Below are positions 23,488 through 35,146 of a DNA stretch of 64,000 nucleotides, piece after piece. Location: contig JABWDB010000006.1 of NCBI GenBank assembly GCA_019614645.1, positions 7,626,001-7,690,000 on the forward strand, in the 5' to 3' direction. Each line of letters opens with the position of its first letter. The first letter of the stretch is position 1. Position numbers and translations under genes: made by a program. The notes under the pieces are model-generated. The model ran no database searches. It had not been told where the DNA came from and saw nothing but the letters and a program-made list of their open reading frames with translations. Source of the stretch: Stratiolaelaps scimitus (taxonomy: Eukaryota; Arthropoda; Arachnida; Mesostigmata; Laelapidae).

Positions 23488-24115
23488 CTAATTTTTAATG
23501 TTTGCTTCAATTTTCAATGCAAGTTCCAAGCGCTTGGTCAGAGTTCCGCTCGACAGGCTCGCTTGGGAGACTCTCTTGGGAATTTGGCCAGGCGGTACAT
23601 TCAGTATCTCCTTTTTTCTTTCGTAAGGGTTCGGTCTCCTGAGTCCGACTACCTTGGCGATACAAGTGGAAAGCTTCAACCCACTCAGGAGTACCGTCAT
23701 CAGATACAGTCCGTTATCGCGGGAGTCGTTTAAGCACCCGATCTCACTCGCCTTCTTTAATGGCATAATTCCGGCCCCTGTAAAACCTGCTTCAACATTT
23801 TGAATGTTTTTTAACATCCCATAAGATGAGGCCACTGTTTACTAAGCCTTGGGGATGTATACGCTGGCAATATGCCTCTATTTTTGTTTTTTCATTCGGA
23901 CGATACCCGACTCTGAATCTTGGCTTGAAGGGTTTAAAATATTCGGCATCAAGACGTTAGCACAGTTGAGGCCGATTTGCGGGGGGTATACAAAAACGAG
24001 TATCATGACTGTATCCTTTTGAGGTATACCAGAATGCATACCTCCGAATATCTTTCGTAGGTTGCAACCTTGGGAACCTTATCATTGTTTACCTTTCTGT
24101 AGTGTGCCAAAAAAC
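23488..24115 (-). pseudogene. Degraded pogo/jerky-like DDE transposase C-terminal part
   Basis: The minus-strand translation contains SYGMLKNIQNVEAGFTGAGI followed by MPLKK (about 23755-23825). This fits the conserved segment of pogo/jerky-type transposases, in which an AY..A..I.NA..GF..TGI.P.N pattern follows the catalytic domain. Upstream, in another frame at about 23990-24030, DTVMILVFVYPPQIGLN resembles the LPPH segment that precedes it in these proteins. Stops and a frame change separate the two, so the copy is dead. The tail with many Lys/Arg fits the variable C-terminus. Active elements of this type cut and paste at TA; terminal inverted repeats were not found here. The call rests on recalled motif patterns only. 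Confidence 0.4.
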
Positions 24116-24254
24116 TATCGATCTTATCCAATTCTCAAAGACTCTCGTTCTTCACACTGTTGTCCTCTGCCCTGTTTGCACCTCCTTGAATCCATGCATT
24201 GTAGAGGGTATTCTGCCGTCATCGGTTGCAGAAAACATGAAACAAGAAATTGCA

Positions 24255-24316
24255 TCTCTCCGGCGAACCCCGAACGTTTTGCAGTTCCTTTAATAAACCA
24301 ATAAAACCTTTACCTT
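24255..24316 (+). mobile_element. SINE family 2, 3' end
   Basis: TTTTGCAGTTCCTTTAATAA followed by ACCAATAAAACCTTTACCTT matches the 3' end of the 13.1-kb copy almost base for base. The head is not recognisable. It abuts the transposase remnant. Confidence 0.75.
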
Positions 24317-24538
24317 CTCCTTGGACTATCGCTTATCTCAGTGATATCGAAATTCTGTACTTTCAAAGACTCCCACCGTACTCCCACTGGTTTTTGCAGC
24401 TCAGTGCGGGGCTGCAAAAACAAGTAAGTTGTCACCTACAACAAATCTATTCATATATCGGCATTAAGTCTTTGTTAACTTAGCTTGCATGCCCTATAAA
24501 ATGATCGAGTACAATTCACTTCTGGCCTAAAAGTCAAC

Positions 24539-24682
24539 TTCCGGGATGACTCACAGCCAACATTTAACGTCCAAGGTACTGCTTTCAGCATTGCTTCACA
24601 TGTAGGACGGACCCGTTTATGTGCAACAGTGGGGATCCAGCCCGTGCACCTTCGTGTTTCCTTCGATTGCAAGGCGCACACG
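24539..24682 (-). mobile_element. SINE family 1, near full length
   Basis: The reverse complement reads from a CGTGTGCGCCTTGCAATCGA head, through a B-box-like GGGCTGGATCCCC, CACTGTTGCACAT and GTACCTTGGACGTTAAATG, to GGCTGTGAGTCATCCCGG. It aligns along its length with the plus-strand copy at 49934-50090. The A-run is missing or decayed. Confidence 0.8.
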
Positions 24683-24689
24683 AATTCAC

Positions 24690-27600
24690 CACGGCCCAGG
24701 GCTCGTCGCCACTTCTGGCCTGTGATTTTTTCGTTTTGTCTGGACGGTTTCCTTGCTGTCGAGCAATCCCTTCACTGTCAAGCAAATATCATAGAACTTC
24801 AGCGGGAACCCTCAGTCCGCGGTCTCGTTTTTACTTGAAACGGTTATGTCTTCGGTTTCACCAGATAATACGCCAGGTCGATTTATCTTATCCGTGCTCT
24901 TCCCGTTTAAGCTCGCGTTGAATATCGACATTCGGATCCGAAGTGGGTCGTAACGTCTCGGCAAACTTCCTTAGTAAACAGTACCTTAGAAACCCGAGTG
25001 CTTCGTCCACTTGGTTTCCAGTGAAGATTCCATAATGGCTTTATGTAATGCAGGAACGATTTTTCGCTTCAAGCAGCTCACACTTCCACAATTCGAGACA
25101 GATATAACAACAAAACAGCTGGTGTTGTTTACTAGCCTGAAACTGGAAAATGCACACATCCCACATTACCACGTTTTAGAGGGAGAATTCTGTCAAATTC
25201 CGATATTGTAGACAGGGTTGCTAACAGCTCTTCTTCAGAATGAATGTAAATACAGAAATTCGTGGCAACTTGGATCAACTTATCGTTCTGTCCCGAGTTA
25301 ATTAACGAAATGATATTATTGACAAATTTCACTTGAGAAAATTGTTACCAACGAAATGATGTGCGAGGCCAAACGATACGACTTGAACAAAAAACTAAGA
25401 ATGAAAACTTTTATTAGATGTATCCATACACGATTTAAGGCGAACCGTCGATTTACTACAGATGCACAGGGTTTGAAATTATAAAAATAAATTAGCAACA
25501 ATTGAACCTAACATTTAAGTAACTGTTATCTTCGATTTTCCCAAAACAACAGGTCGTGTGGAAGTTATTGTCCTCTCGAAAATGATTTTTGCATCCCTTC
25601 AAATATAGCCATGCTTAATAACAATGTGGGCTAGCACACGAAGGATTTCGATAGGCTTAAACACCCCAACCAAGAATATTTGGGGAGCTCGTTGGGAAAT
25701 CTGTTCGGCTAAGAACTATATAATCTACCACATATTCCCTAGGATTCTCACCTACTATAGTGGTGTCTCGTTAAGCCAAGCTTGGAAACAAAAAAAAAAC
25801 TCACTACACTTCATAAACTAAAAACTAAATTCGTTGATGCTGGTTTTTGGAATCGACGGCCCATCCATTTACGTATATGAACACATTCAAGCTTTACTCA
25901 ATATAGGAAATATTATAGGATAATGTACGTCCACAAGACAATAAGATTTATGGACTCTATGACAAGGTGTTCTTAAGTGGACGCACCCAGGTAACGTCAC
26001 TGCCGCGAGTATTGTAGCAATCAACAATTAGCGCCTACTCCATACCTATATATATATATATATTGGTGCAGAGGCAGCCATCTCGCAGATCCATTATTAA
26101 TATCGTCGTTGTGAGGAATTTATCATAGATACGAGTTGTATACGTGCCGCCTGGGTAGTAATTGATTATTGATATAAATTAACATCGGTACGATTATCGA
26201 TTCCGCGATAACGGCGTCATCTTTCAGCAAATTGTAGTGTGAGAAATTCAGGTGACACTTGAGCAGAACAACAGCTGTTTATATGAACAGGAGCTTTTCT
26301 TCCAGAAGCTCATACACTAACGAACTTGATAGTAATTTACATGCCCACAGCGAAACCTATCATTTATTATATATCGACTGCTCGCAACGTAAAGTTGTAT
26401 GATTTTATACATCTCTATAGTAGGCTGTACGAACGGAACGCAATCTTCGATGCATTTAACATCAATTATCCGAATGGTAGAAAAGTTCAACGCATCAATC
26501 AATCAGTATGTCAGTCAAGACAAATTAAGCGTCCAAGCAGTGGTTCCTACCTCGCCACAGGCAACATATGGCTATAGATATTGTGGTGGTATTAGCGTTC
26601 GCAGTTATATGAATGAAAACCCCCCGGGTAGCGCTCGCCTTCGCCGCTATGGCGGTATCCTAATACAGTAGCCTTGCAGGGATGACCTCATTTCAGCAGG
26701 CCATGTGTCACCATTGTGCGGTTATCTGTACACGCCATTATGTGCGGCATTTGCAGTGAAAAATAAAATACCTCTGTCGGAGTAATGTTGGATCAAGTTT
26801 CGGGTAAAAGGCCTTCAAAGACACCGCATTTGACACCTCAAATAGTTGGTTGGAGACGCATTATCTTGAGAGTATCGTCGGAGATGACAACTAGTAAGCT
26901 CGCATCTAGATCTTCTTTATCAGTCGGGCCTTACCATCTCGACAATTTGCTTATGTTGAAATAATTTTTTTTAACTAGGGAGATTTTTAATAATCGAGAG
27001 CTCTACTATTAATATGTGTTATCCTCCAAAAATCGTTGTTCATTGGTGAAAAACAAGTACTCTGTTGCTGTAGAACCAGGGAGAATATTTCTGTACTTGT
27101 AACTTTAGTATACCATATACCGGTGCATGTATCCCTGGTTTTTCTTGCAACTTAAGTAAGTTCCACAAGCTAACTAACCTATTCTCTGTATATGGGAAAG
27201 ATAAGTTCTCTTTGGTCTGTATACGATCGGTTGTACCGAGTCAGAGACTCCATTTTGACAGGTGGCACCGACGCGAGAAGATACGGCGGGGGACGTTAGA
27301 ATAACATCACGCCCCATAGTAACGACGAAATAAACATAGCGTGAAGATAATAGCAAGATAGATCACCCACTGCCTCTATTGAAGCCGAACTTTAGTAGTC
27401 GGCAAGATTTATCAACACTATGAAAACAAGGACCGCTTGGAACGCACAAACCAAAAGGTTCAACTCCATCCAAATACTATCGCTGTGTGCAATAGGTCGT
27501 ATTATCGATCATCTCTAGATGTGCAGCTCACACAGGGAAAGGTATGAGACCACTCTATGGTGTATCTCTAATCATTCATCTGTCTGTCAATTCATGCAGT

Positions 27601-28455
27601 AGGCTACACCCTGTGAGCGAGTGTACAAGCTGTGCTAGCTAAATGTACAAGTCATACTAGTGATCTCATGAGCGAGCTGAAAGCTATGGAATAGAATAAT
27701 ACAAAATAAGCAGTTGTATCCTCTGAAGAAGTTGGTGTGTAACAAGGCCGAGTCCACAATCGCCCGCATTGACGAGCGAACCAAACTCTTTTGCATTTCT
27801 GCTTTCAATTAATATCCCAGTAATGATCAAACAAGCCAACGCCGGGCGTCGACGAGCGGACTGCATAGACCTATTAGGTCGATGCAGCTTTCGTGAGCGA
27901 TCGTGCCAATTAGTGACCATATGCGGCAACCGTATCGCGAGCGGCTTAGCAATTTTAATTCACATTTGGATGAAGAGAAACATTGGTGTGGCTCAAATCT
28001 ATACAAGGGTATTATGTACACTGTCGTTAATCTGGTATACCCGCATCTGTGTGCAGACCCGTCTACAATCTGTGTGCAGGTGTCTCGCATTTGTAAAGAT
28101 GATATTTACCGACAACCTTTCCGTACCGGCCGTACTGAACGCTTCGACTGGCCAATATAGCCTTGAGTTAACCATCGTCGAAAGCAACAGCCTCGTCTCC
28201 CTTTACCAGGACCGCTCTGCGAGGTCGTAGTTTCATATTGGTAATTTTACTGAACTGCATTTCGAGTTCTGAGAGCACACGATACACATTTATTGTGTTT
28301 ATACGTATACAGGCTAATGGCAGAATAAGCTGGTCAGGGGCAGTGGTTTAATATAGTCGTATAGCATTAATTGTAGATACAGTCAGCACCTGCTAGTTAT
28401 GGCTGACGTAATTAATTGAGTCGAAAAAAGCGAATGTTGTTGTTTTGGGGTATAT
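24690..28455. other. AT-rich stretch, no recognised gene
   Basis: Contains a (TA)n run near 26047-26064. The 27769-28230 frame (153 codons, plus) has ordinary length for chance and no domain. Nothing else gene-like was seen. Confidence 0.4.
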
Positions 28456-28987
28456 CTCACTATGAATCGAAGTCCTCCTTGTCCTTCATGCTTCTCGCCT
28501 TCATTTGCCCACCACCCATCAATGGGTTAACGATGTACACGAGATCAACACTCAAGCCATGCCGGCAAGGCGAGTAATAATCTGTGGCTGGTGTGAGTTC
28601 ATCCAGAAGGTTTGTTGTAGCCTTCGTTTGTGAACGAGAGAGAGAGAGAGATCGATGTTGATGTTAGCGGGTTCTTCCTCCATTTGGTGGGGTTCCATTG
28701 ATTCGCTGTTTCCACAGCGACTACCTTTGGGTTGCCGCCGTCCGAGATTCCATCAGTATCATTTCGTTTCCTTCCTTTTCGTTGAGTCTCTCACACCGAC
28801 GCTGCCATCCCCCGTTGAGGATCTGGCGGCGGGAGGCGGAAGCATTCTCTACCTCAACCGATATCGCTACGCCGTAGACGCGTTGCTGTTTTGTTCGCGC
28901 GGCCGCCGCCGCCTGCTCGATCAAGGATGATGCTGTTCGAAAGCGAACAAGTAATGATCTTGTGGGGTAAGAGTGGAATATTGAATT

Positions 28988-29024
28988 GCTCTCTCTCTCT
29001 CTCTCTGCCTCTCTCTGTCTCTCA
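28988..29024. repeat. (CT)n microsatellite
   Basis: CT run with CC and GT interruptions. Confidence 0.9.
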
Positions 29025-29350
29025 GTCAATATAAATTACCACTATAACCTCAACATGTAGTTTTATAAATATGGCATTATCAAGGCACGTTGTAACATCC
29101 AGTGAACACAGCAAACACCATCTGAGATAACGGTACGCGCCTTCTAAAGCGGTAATCAAAAATGGCGCGTATGACACTATCATATACAATAGTACGCCAT
29201 TATAATAGTTCATCGCTGCCCCAGAACATTTCTAACCTTCATCGAGCAGTGACCTCACTCGCCTTCCAGATATGCCGTTGTTATAAGTATATTACCACAT
29301 ATACACACATGTACATTAAACAAAATAAATGTCAGGGAACATTTCGAGAT

Positions 29351-29677
29351 CTAGCGGATATCAGCCACTCTCACACAAGCATCACTACCCCTTCTAGTGG
29401 TCACATCTAGAGCCGCTCCGCGCCAGATGAGGCCATTTGACCATTCAAGTAGACATCCTCCGGGAACAGCAGTCGATTGCGTTTTCCGTCTCGCTTTATA
29501 GACGACCTCTTGTTGCTGTCGGCCCGACTGAAGATATTCCCATAGGTCCGAAGCTCGGATCGACTGCTCCGTTACCGTGTGGCAAACAAAGCAAATAGCC
29601 TTCCACATGTCCGCAGCATGGCCAGACAGAATCCACGAAAGGGGGAGGAAGCAGAACAGCACTAGCACCTGCCGCAT
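29351..29677 (-). CDS. Candidate secreted-protein first exon, unknown
   Basis: The minus-strand ATG at 29677-29675 starts MRQVLVLFCFLPLSWILSGH, a good secretory signal: a positive residue near the start, a long hydrophobic core, and an AA/D cleavage-like site about residue 22. The next part, MWKAICFVCHTV, carries two cysteines. The frame runs 108 codons, but the end (RRGSDACVRVADIR) is less convincing, so an exon border may lie inside; GTAACG after the CHTV codons is a weak donor. The start context (T at -3) is poor. No family was recognised. Hydrophobic starts arise by chance in such sequence, so this is only a candidate. Confidence 0.22.
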   Translation of the reverse strand: MRQVLVLFCFLPLSWILSGHAADMWKAICFVCHTVTEQSIRASDLWEYLQSGRQQQEVVYKARRKTQSTAVPGGCLLEWSNGLIWRGAALDVTTRRGSDACVRVADIR

Positions 29678-30700
29678 TCAGGTCCCTGTCCCCAAATGAA
29701 GATATCGACAACATTGGATATCCGGAACACTGGCCCCCGCCACAGCCGCCGCCACCACGATGCGTTGTCAGCAATCTTCGTCGGCCAGATCGAGCCATGC
29801 TGGAATTGTTGTTGCCAGTCGCCGTTGTAGCTCGTCGACGTTTGTGTGGGACCGTTCGTTCCTTTAGTGGAAGGACGCCGTCCACTCGAAGTGGACCTCC
29901 GGCACTTGTTCGTTTTTCGTGATCAGTCTATGGCACGCCTCCCCTCCACCCGCCCCGCTCTCTCTCTCTCGCGAGGTCCCTTCATGGCTTTTGCTCATTT
30001 GCTTCGCTTGATTCGACTCTGTCTTATATCGTACCCCCGCTACCGTTCGTTGTATTATACTGCAATATATTTGTCTGCATTTCACTATGGGCTGCTTCGC
30101 GTTTGTTGTGTCGTATCGTTGCTGCTGGTGTTGCTACTCTGACCGCCTCTGTCTCTGTCCCCATTCGACTGGAGTTCGCCCAGACTGTCGCGCGGCCCGC
30201 TGACCGTCAATGTCACATCGAGCACACCAACAGCAATTGCAGCGTACGACCACACCACAGCAGACGGCAAAGGAGAAAGGCCGAGAGAGGAGGCAATTAC
30301 AAACATAACCCAGCACAACACTGCCGTGCCGTGCTCCGCGCTGCAGTGACACTACGAACATGACGTAGCACGGCTCGGTCGATCGCTTGCTCCACCCAGA
30401 CAGCCTGATAAGGAAGAACGCAAAATAATGATCGGAAAAGCCACTTAGATAGCATGACAACAGCCAGCGCGAAGCAGCTGGAAGGTGCCATCCACTGGTG
30501 CCTAGCTAGAGTCAACTGGGAATACAAACGAACACCTACATTGAGCAGCTGCTATTATGGGACCCGAAAGTGTTCACAGTTGTGTTGCTCCTTCTACACT
30601 GCCTCGGTCTGGTCTCTTTGCTCCGATGTTGCCGAACTTAATCATAGGTTTAATGCTGGTTTGATCTACGGTACATAAAGGGAACAAGAAGCTGCTCTAT

Positions 30701-33140
30701 GTTAATTTCAGATAGGGTAAAAGTCAAGATCACTACCTTTCTCTTTACGCTATGGGAGACTGCTATAAGGGTACTGTTTATTTCTTGAGAGCTTGCTCAG
30801 CTGTGTTTGTAATAATGGCATGTGTTATTTTTGGCGCAGATGTGCACTCGTACATATATTGTCGCGGCAAAATGGATACCCACTCGAAATTATTGTCTCG
30901 AGTGCCATCGATGTAAACCGTCAGACCGCATCAATGGAAATTACATCTGAAATTATAGTAAAAATAAATATATATATCTATAACCTTCGAATTACTCGTT
31001 GGAGGGTCATTGAGCTGCACCCATAGCAACCTTATACGCATCATATATATATATATATATATATATACGACTAAAACGCTTCTAAAACGTGTTAGGTTAA
31101 TGTAAGACGAAGGTGACCTTTAACGTCAGGTAGAAATAGTGTTGAGAAATTCACGCGGCAGCGCCTTTTCTGATTTATGACTCACTGCCTTTCCCAACCC
31201 AGGCAGCGGGCGTGCAAGAAAGGCTCGACCTAGTAACGGCAAGGGAGGATTTCCAAGAAAGAAGACGGAGCCAACCAGCTTCTCCCTTCATCCTTATTTA
31301 TTTTCGACCTCCGTAGACATGCGGCTCAGCAGCGTCGCGACAAGGTCTATGCACAACACAAAGCTTTGCTCGTCAGGCGGCCTTATGACAATCGCATTGT
31401 AACTTATTGAATTGCAACACAGTTCCATTCCATTACTATTCCTAAACCTATAGCATTGCACAAGGAGATATAGGAGAATATATCTATTTAGTGAGAGTAT
31501 AATAAATGATGGTAGAGAATAACAGAGAAACGTCAAAGGGTCGACTGTTACGAAAGTGACAGAACCTATTTTACAGATGTAGACAAAGTATCGTATCCTG
31601 CAGGCCTCATTAATTACTAAGCAGGTCTATGTGTAGGCTGAAGATTTTGTAAGCACTGACAATCTAGAATATATTGGACTCAGCATGCAGATATGGCTAC
31701 AATTTAGATAGTTTTAGGTAACCAACAGCTAGGATGCCTTATCGGCATTGGTCTGAAAAAACAGAGACCATTGAAATTACTAAACTACTAAATCCTCTAC
31801 ACAAGCAGTATGTTCAGTATGAGACAATCCTCTAGCCGTATGTACAATCTTATGCGTATCGTGCGATGATTTAAGTCGCTTCCGAAGATAGGGTATCAAG
31901 ATACACAAATGGTCGACCATCCCCATTTTGCTAATATAAGTGTATAGACAATGATGGATTACGGAACATAATGGACGGGGTTGGATTTTACTAAGTAACT
32001 TATTCTGACGAACGCCAGATTTATCTGATGTGCAGCATCCCGAGCGGCCTGAATCTCAGACCTTGAAATCATCCTTGCTTTCACATCTAATTTAAAGCCG
32101 TGGAAGCCACAGAGAGGGATACAATAAGCCAGGGTACCTCGCTATGACTTGTGTTCTAGGTTGTGTAAATTTCAAACAAATACATAGAAACATACATTGT
32201 ACGAAGATAGTCTGTTATTGCAGCAACAACAAAACCGTGATCATTTTTTTACGTAACTATCATTAATTTAATTTCATCCAAAAATATCAATTGAGATAAC
32301 TACATATATGTACGATCACACTTTACACATACTCGAAATTTTACACGTTTTCGCTGGGAAATCTATTTATTTAGTGTAGTTCACATATAAAGGTGATATT
32401 GTGAGCAACGTAGACAAATGGTTCACGTTCAAGATCCAACTCGCCGTCCAGAGACTCCCTCTATCCTACCGGAGACTGTCACCATTATGAAACCGTTCGC
32501 TGAGGTCGTTTATACGATTTCATGGCAAATCTTGAGCAATATATTTACACCGCAGACAAGTGGTGGCCCGATCACTTCCGCCTGAGCGAGCGTTGTTGTT
32601 CCCACATACGACAGAGAAACACTGGATCAAAATTGTTCATCCATACAATCAAAATAACAATTCTCAGAAAATGACTTTTTTCTTCTGTTCAACAGCAGCC
32701 TGATGTCGACGTTGACGGTAGCTCATTCGAGTCGAACACTCGAGTATCGATGTAGCGATCGTGGGGGGGGCGATATCGCACTTTTATCCATTCATGAATA
32801 TTTAGGTTGGCCATGTCGCAGATAGCGGCACACTTAACTGCTGACGGCTGGCAAGTTGTTGTTATCGGAATCTGCATTGAAAATCATACTCGTTTTATGA
32901 ATAGATCGAGTAAATGTACCCAACTGCAGCGCATATCTAATAAACACTTGTTAACAACGTTTCGATATAGGGACAATATGATAATATAAGATGTGAAATA
33001 TTATCTGATTGGCCCATTCGGTTGTAATGGCATATATGTCATTGCATCACACTTGGAATGAGTTCCATGTGGAGACAAGGAGCATATCTCCGCAAATCAT
33101 TTCTGCTGTAATCAGGTTCTGCGTCCTGGCCCAACGGTAG
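30701..33140. other. AT-rich stretch, no recognised gene
   Basis: Contains a (TA)n tract at 31044-31068 and short frames without support. Confidence 0.5.
31044..31068. repeat. (AT)n microsatellite
   Basis: About twelve uninterrupted AT units. Confidence 0.95.
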
Positions 33141-33142
33141 AA

Positions 33143-33203
33143 ACGTTCGCAAGAGTACACTCTTGTGAACGTACGAGTGCGAGTACACTGCGAGTACACT
33201 CAT
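33143..33203. repeat. Near-palindrome plus short tandem repeat
   Basis: 33143-33172 (ACGTTCGCAAGAGT… to …ACTCTTGTGAACGT) forms 14-bp arms with one mismatch and a 2-nt centre. It is followed by two or more tandem copies of GCGAGTACACT that share the AGTACACT core of the palindrome. Confidence 0.85.
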
Positions 33204-35070
33204 TGAGTTATACGCACTAGCCAAGCGTTGAATCGTTTTGCGTCCGTAGACACACGCTATCACTGTTAAACTATCGCTTCGTATGTCCGCCTGCCTTGAC
33301 ACTTAGGCGTCATCCTCAGCTCTGGCGATTGTGCGTGTGGCATGACAACGAAGAAACGCATCAACACATCCATGGTCAAAATGATACGCCATCGCGATAG
33401 CGATATTCCTCAAACACTTTCTGAGATCATTGGCGCCGCCAGATACATAGATAGATATTCAACGCGCGTACGCCTCATTTCATCCCATCGTCTCTGTCCA
33501 ACTCCCCTGAGTGCCTACGGTAAGCCTTGGGCCCCCTCCCCCGCCGGCCGGTTCGAGCTCCCGAACGCTGAGCTGCACAGAAACAGGCACTCGCATGCAC
33601 AACATACAGCGATCGGCTCCTTGCATCGTCCTGTTTGCCAGTCGCCTTCGTTCGTCGGACTTCTCGACGCCGAAAAAGCGCTCACAGTGTTGCTAAAAAT
33701 GCATGCGAATTCGATTCGATGTTAATAATTCGATCGAGCGCCACCATCGCCCTTAGTCTATCCTGCATGGATGCACGGGGCGCGGTGGAGGGCGCGCTGT
33801 TGTTCCGGTTGACGCACCCGATGTTGATGAAGATCGTCATTGTCACATCGTCATTGTATGAGTATGAATCGTAATCATGGTTGAGTAATAATGACGATGA
33901 TGGCGAAGTGACTAGTGAATTTTTGCCGAGACGCTCGGTGCCCATCGAAGGGGTTTTCATATCTCTTCTCTCCCACGAGATTCAAAGGCAACAGCAATCG
34001 AGGAGCAACACGATCCGTGGAGACAACGCAACAATTTGTAACATTTATAATTAGGTCGTAATGATATGTCTCAGAATTCCCAAATGTGACGTGTCCTGGT
34101 CACCTCCCGTCAAAGCGCGGACACTATGGCTTGGACCTGTACCTATGTACATATATATGTTACATTTTTTTACAAACAAATTGATTGGTATATATTCAAC
34201 CCGTCCACCGAAACCTGAGCAGAAGGTTACTCTCATAGTAAGTCCATATCTAACCACAATAAAGTGAGCGAAAATGATGTAATGATCTAGAAGGGAATCG
34301 GTCGGGGAAGGTTATTCTGAGAAAGGAAATGCAAACGGAGGAAAAAATATTAATTACAGATTTTACAGAGATTCTATTCTTGTCCACTTGGCATTGTTCC
34401 CGTGTGTCGTTTGAAACCTGACTATTTTTTTCATTATTCAGCAAACCCTAGATGGAAGCTGGCGACCCGATTCAACGTGTGACATGCTTAAGTGGCTTCC
34501 AAAAGGAAGGAATAATCGTAAATAAAAGAACATGATGACATGAGTGGATGGAATGGATTTCAGAATTCCTTCGGCGTCTTCCTAAGAAATCTATAAGAGT
34601 CAGTCATCAAGGTTCGATCTGATTAGGAACTGAGGCCTAAAAGTAACAAGTAACATTAATTCTACTATGAATTATATTGTATGAAATGAAATAAACCATC
34701 GAATCGGGGTGACCCCTTTTCTGAGTATTTCTTTTTCTTAATTTAAAGCGAAATTATTAGCCTTAGGCTATAAACCCGGTGTGCAATTGCGAGGAATTCA
34801 AAGCATAACATTAACGTACAAAATTTACACAAGTAATGATTATACAATAGCGTGTTACCATTGAATAGTGTAAAGTCACTCGGGAAACCTTAATCACTTT
34901 TTTTTTATTATCGGTACATCTCAAATAAAGGCTCAAATAACAAGTGTCGTTTTGATGACATTTTGCGGCTAAAAGATACAGTAAAAACAAGTTTAGTCCT
35001 ATGGCCGTCCCTTAAACTGCATAGAACCAGGTTTCGAGTAGAAGCACTTGTAAAATAGTTTAAGGGTGCG
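33204..35070. other. Mixed stretch, no recognised gene
   Basis: A 33342-33725 frame (plus, 127 codons) is moderately protein-like but overlaps other open frames and has no recognised domain. A B-box-like GGTTCGATCTG near 34611, followed by a GAAATGAAATAAACC-like end near 34682, may be a worn SINE or LINE end. Confidence 0.35.
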
Positions 35071-35072
35071 GA

Positions 35073-35146
35073 TTTTCAAGCTGACCCACGGCAATCGCCC
35101 GTACGTGACTCATCTTCGGGGTGACCTTTCGGCATAGCTTCAAAGA
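35073..35146 (-). mobile_element. SINE family 1, strongly degraded 3' fragment
   Basis: TTTTCAAGCTGACCCACGGC at the left and TTTCGGCATAGCTTCA at the right match the family's 3' third in order and spacing. The middle is divergent. Confidence 0.4.

Larger units (their letters stand above)
28456..30700. other. GC-rich block
   Basis: Contains (GA)n at about 28634-28650, (CT)n at about 28988-29024, and overlapping open frames on both strands at 29.5-30.5 kb. One minus-strand frame with a signal-peptide-like start is listed separately. Confidence 0.45.

Noticed and set aside
27769..28230. 153-codon plus-strand frame
   Set aside because: Length is within chance expectation for 64 kb; non-ATG start and no recognised motif.
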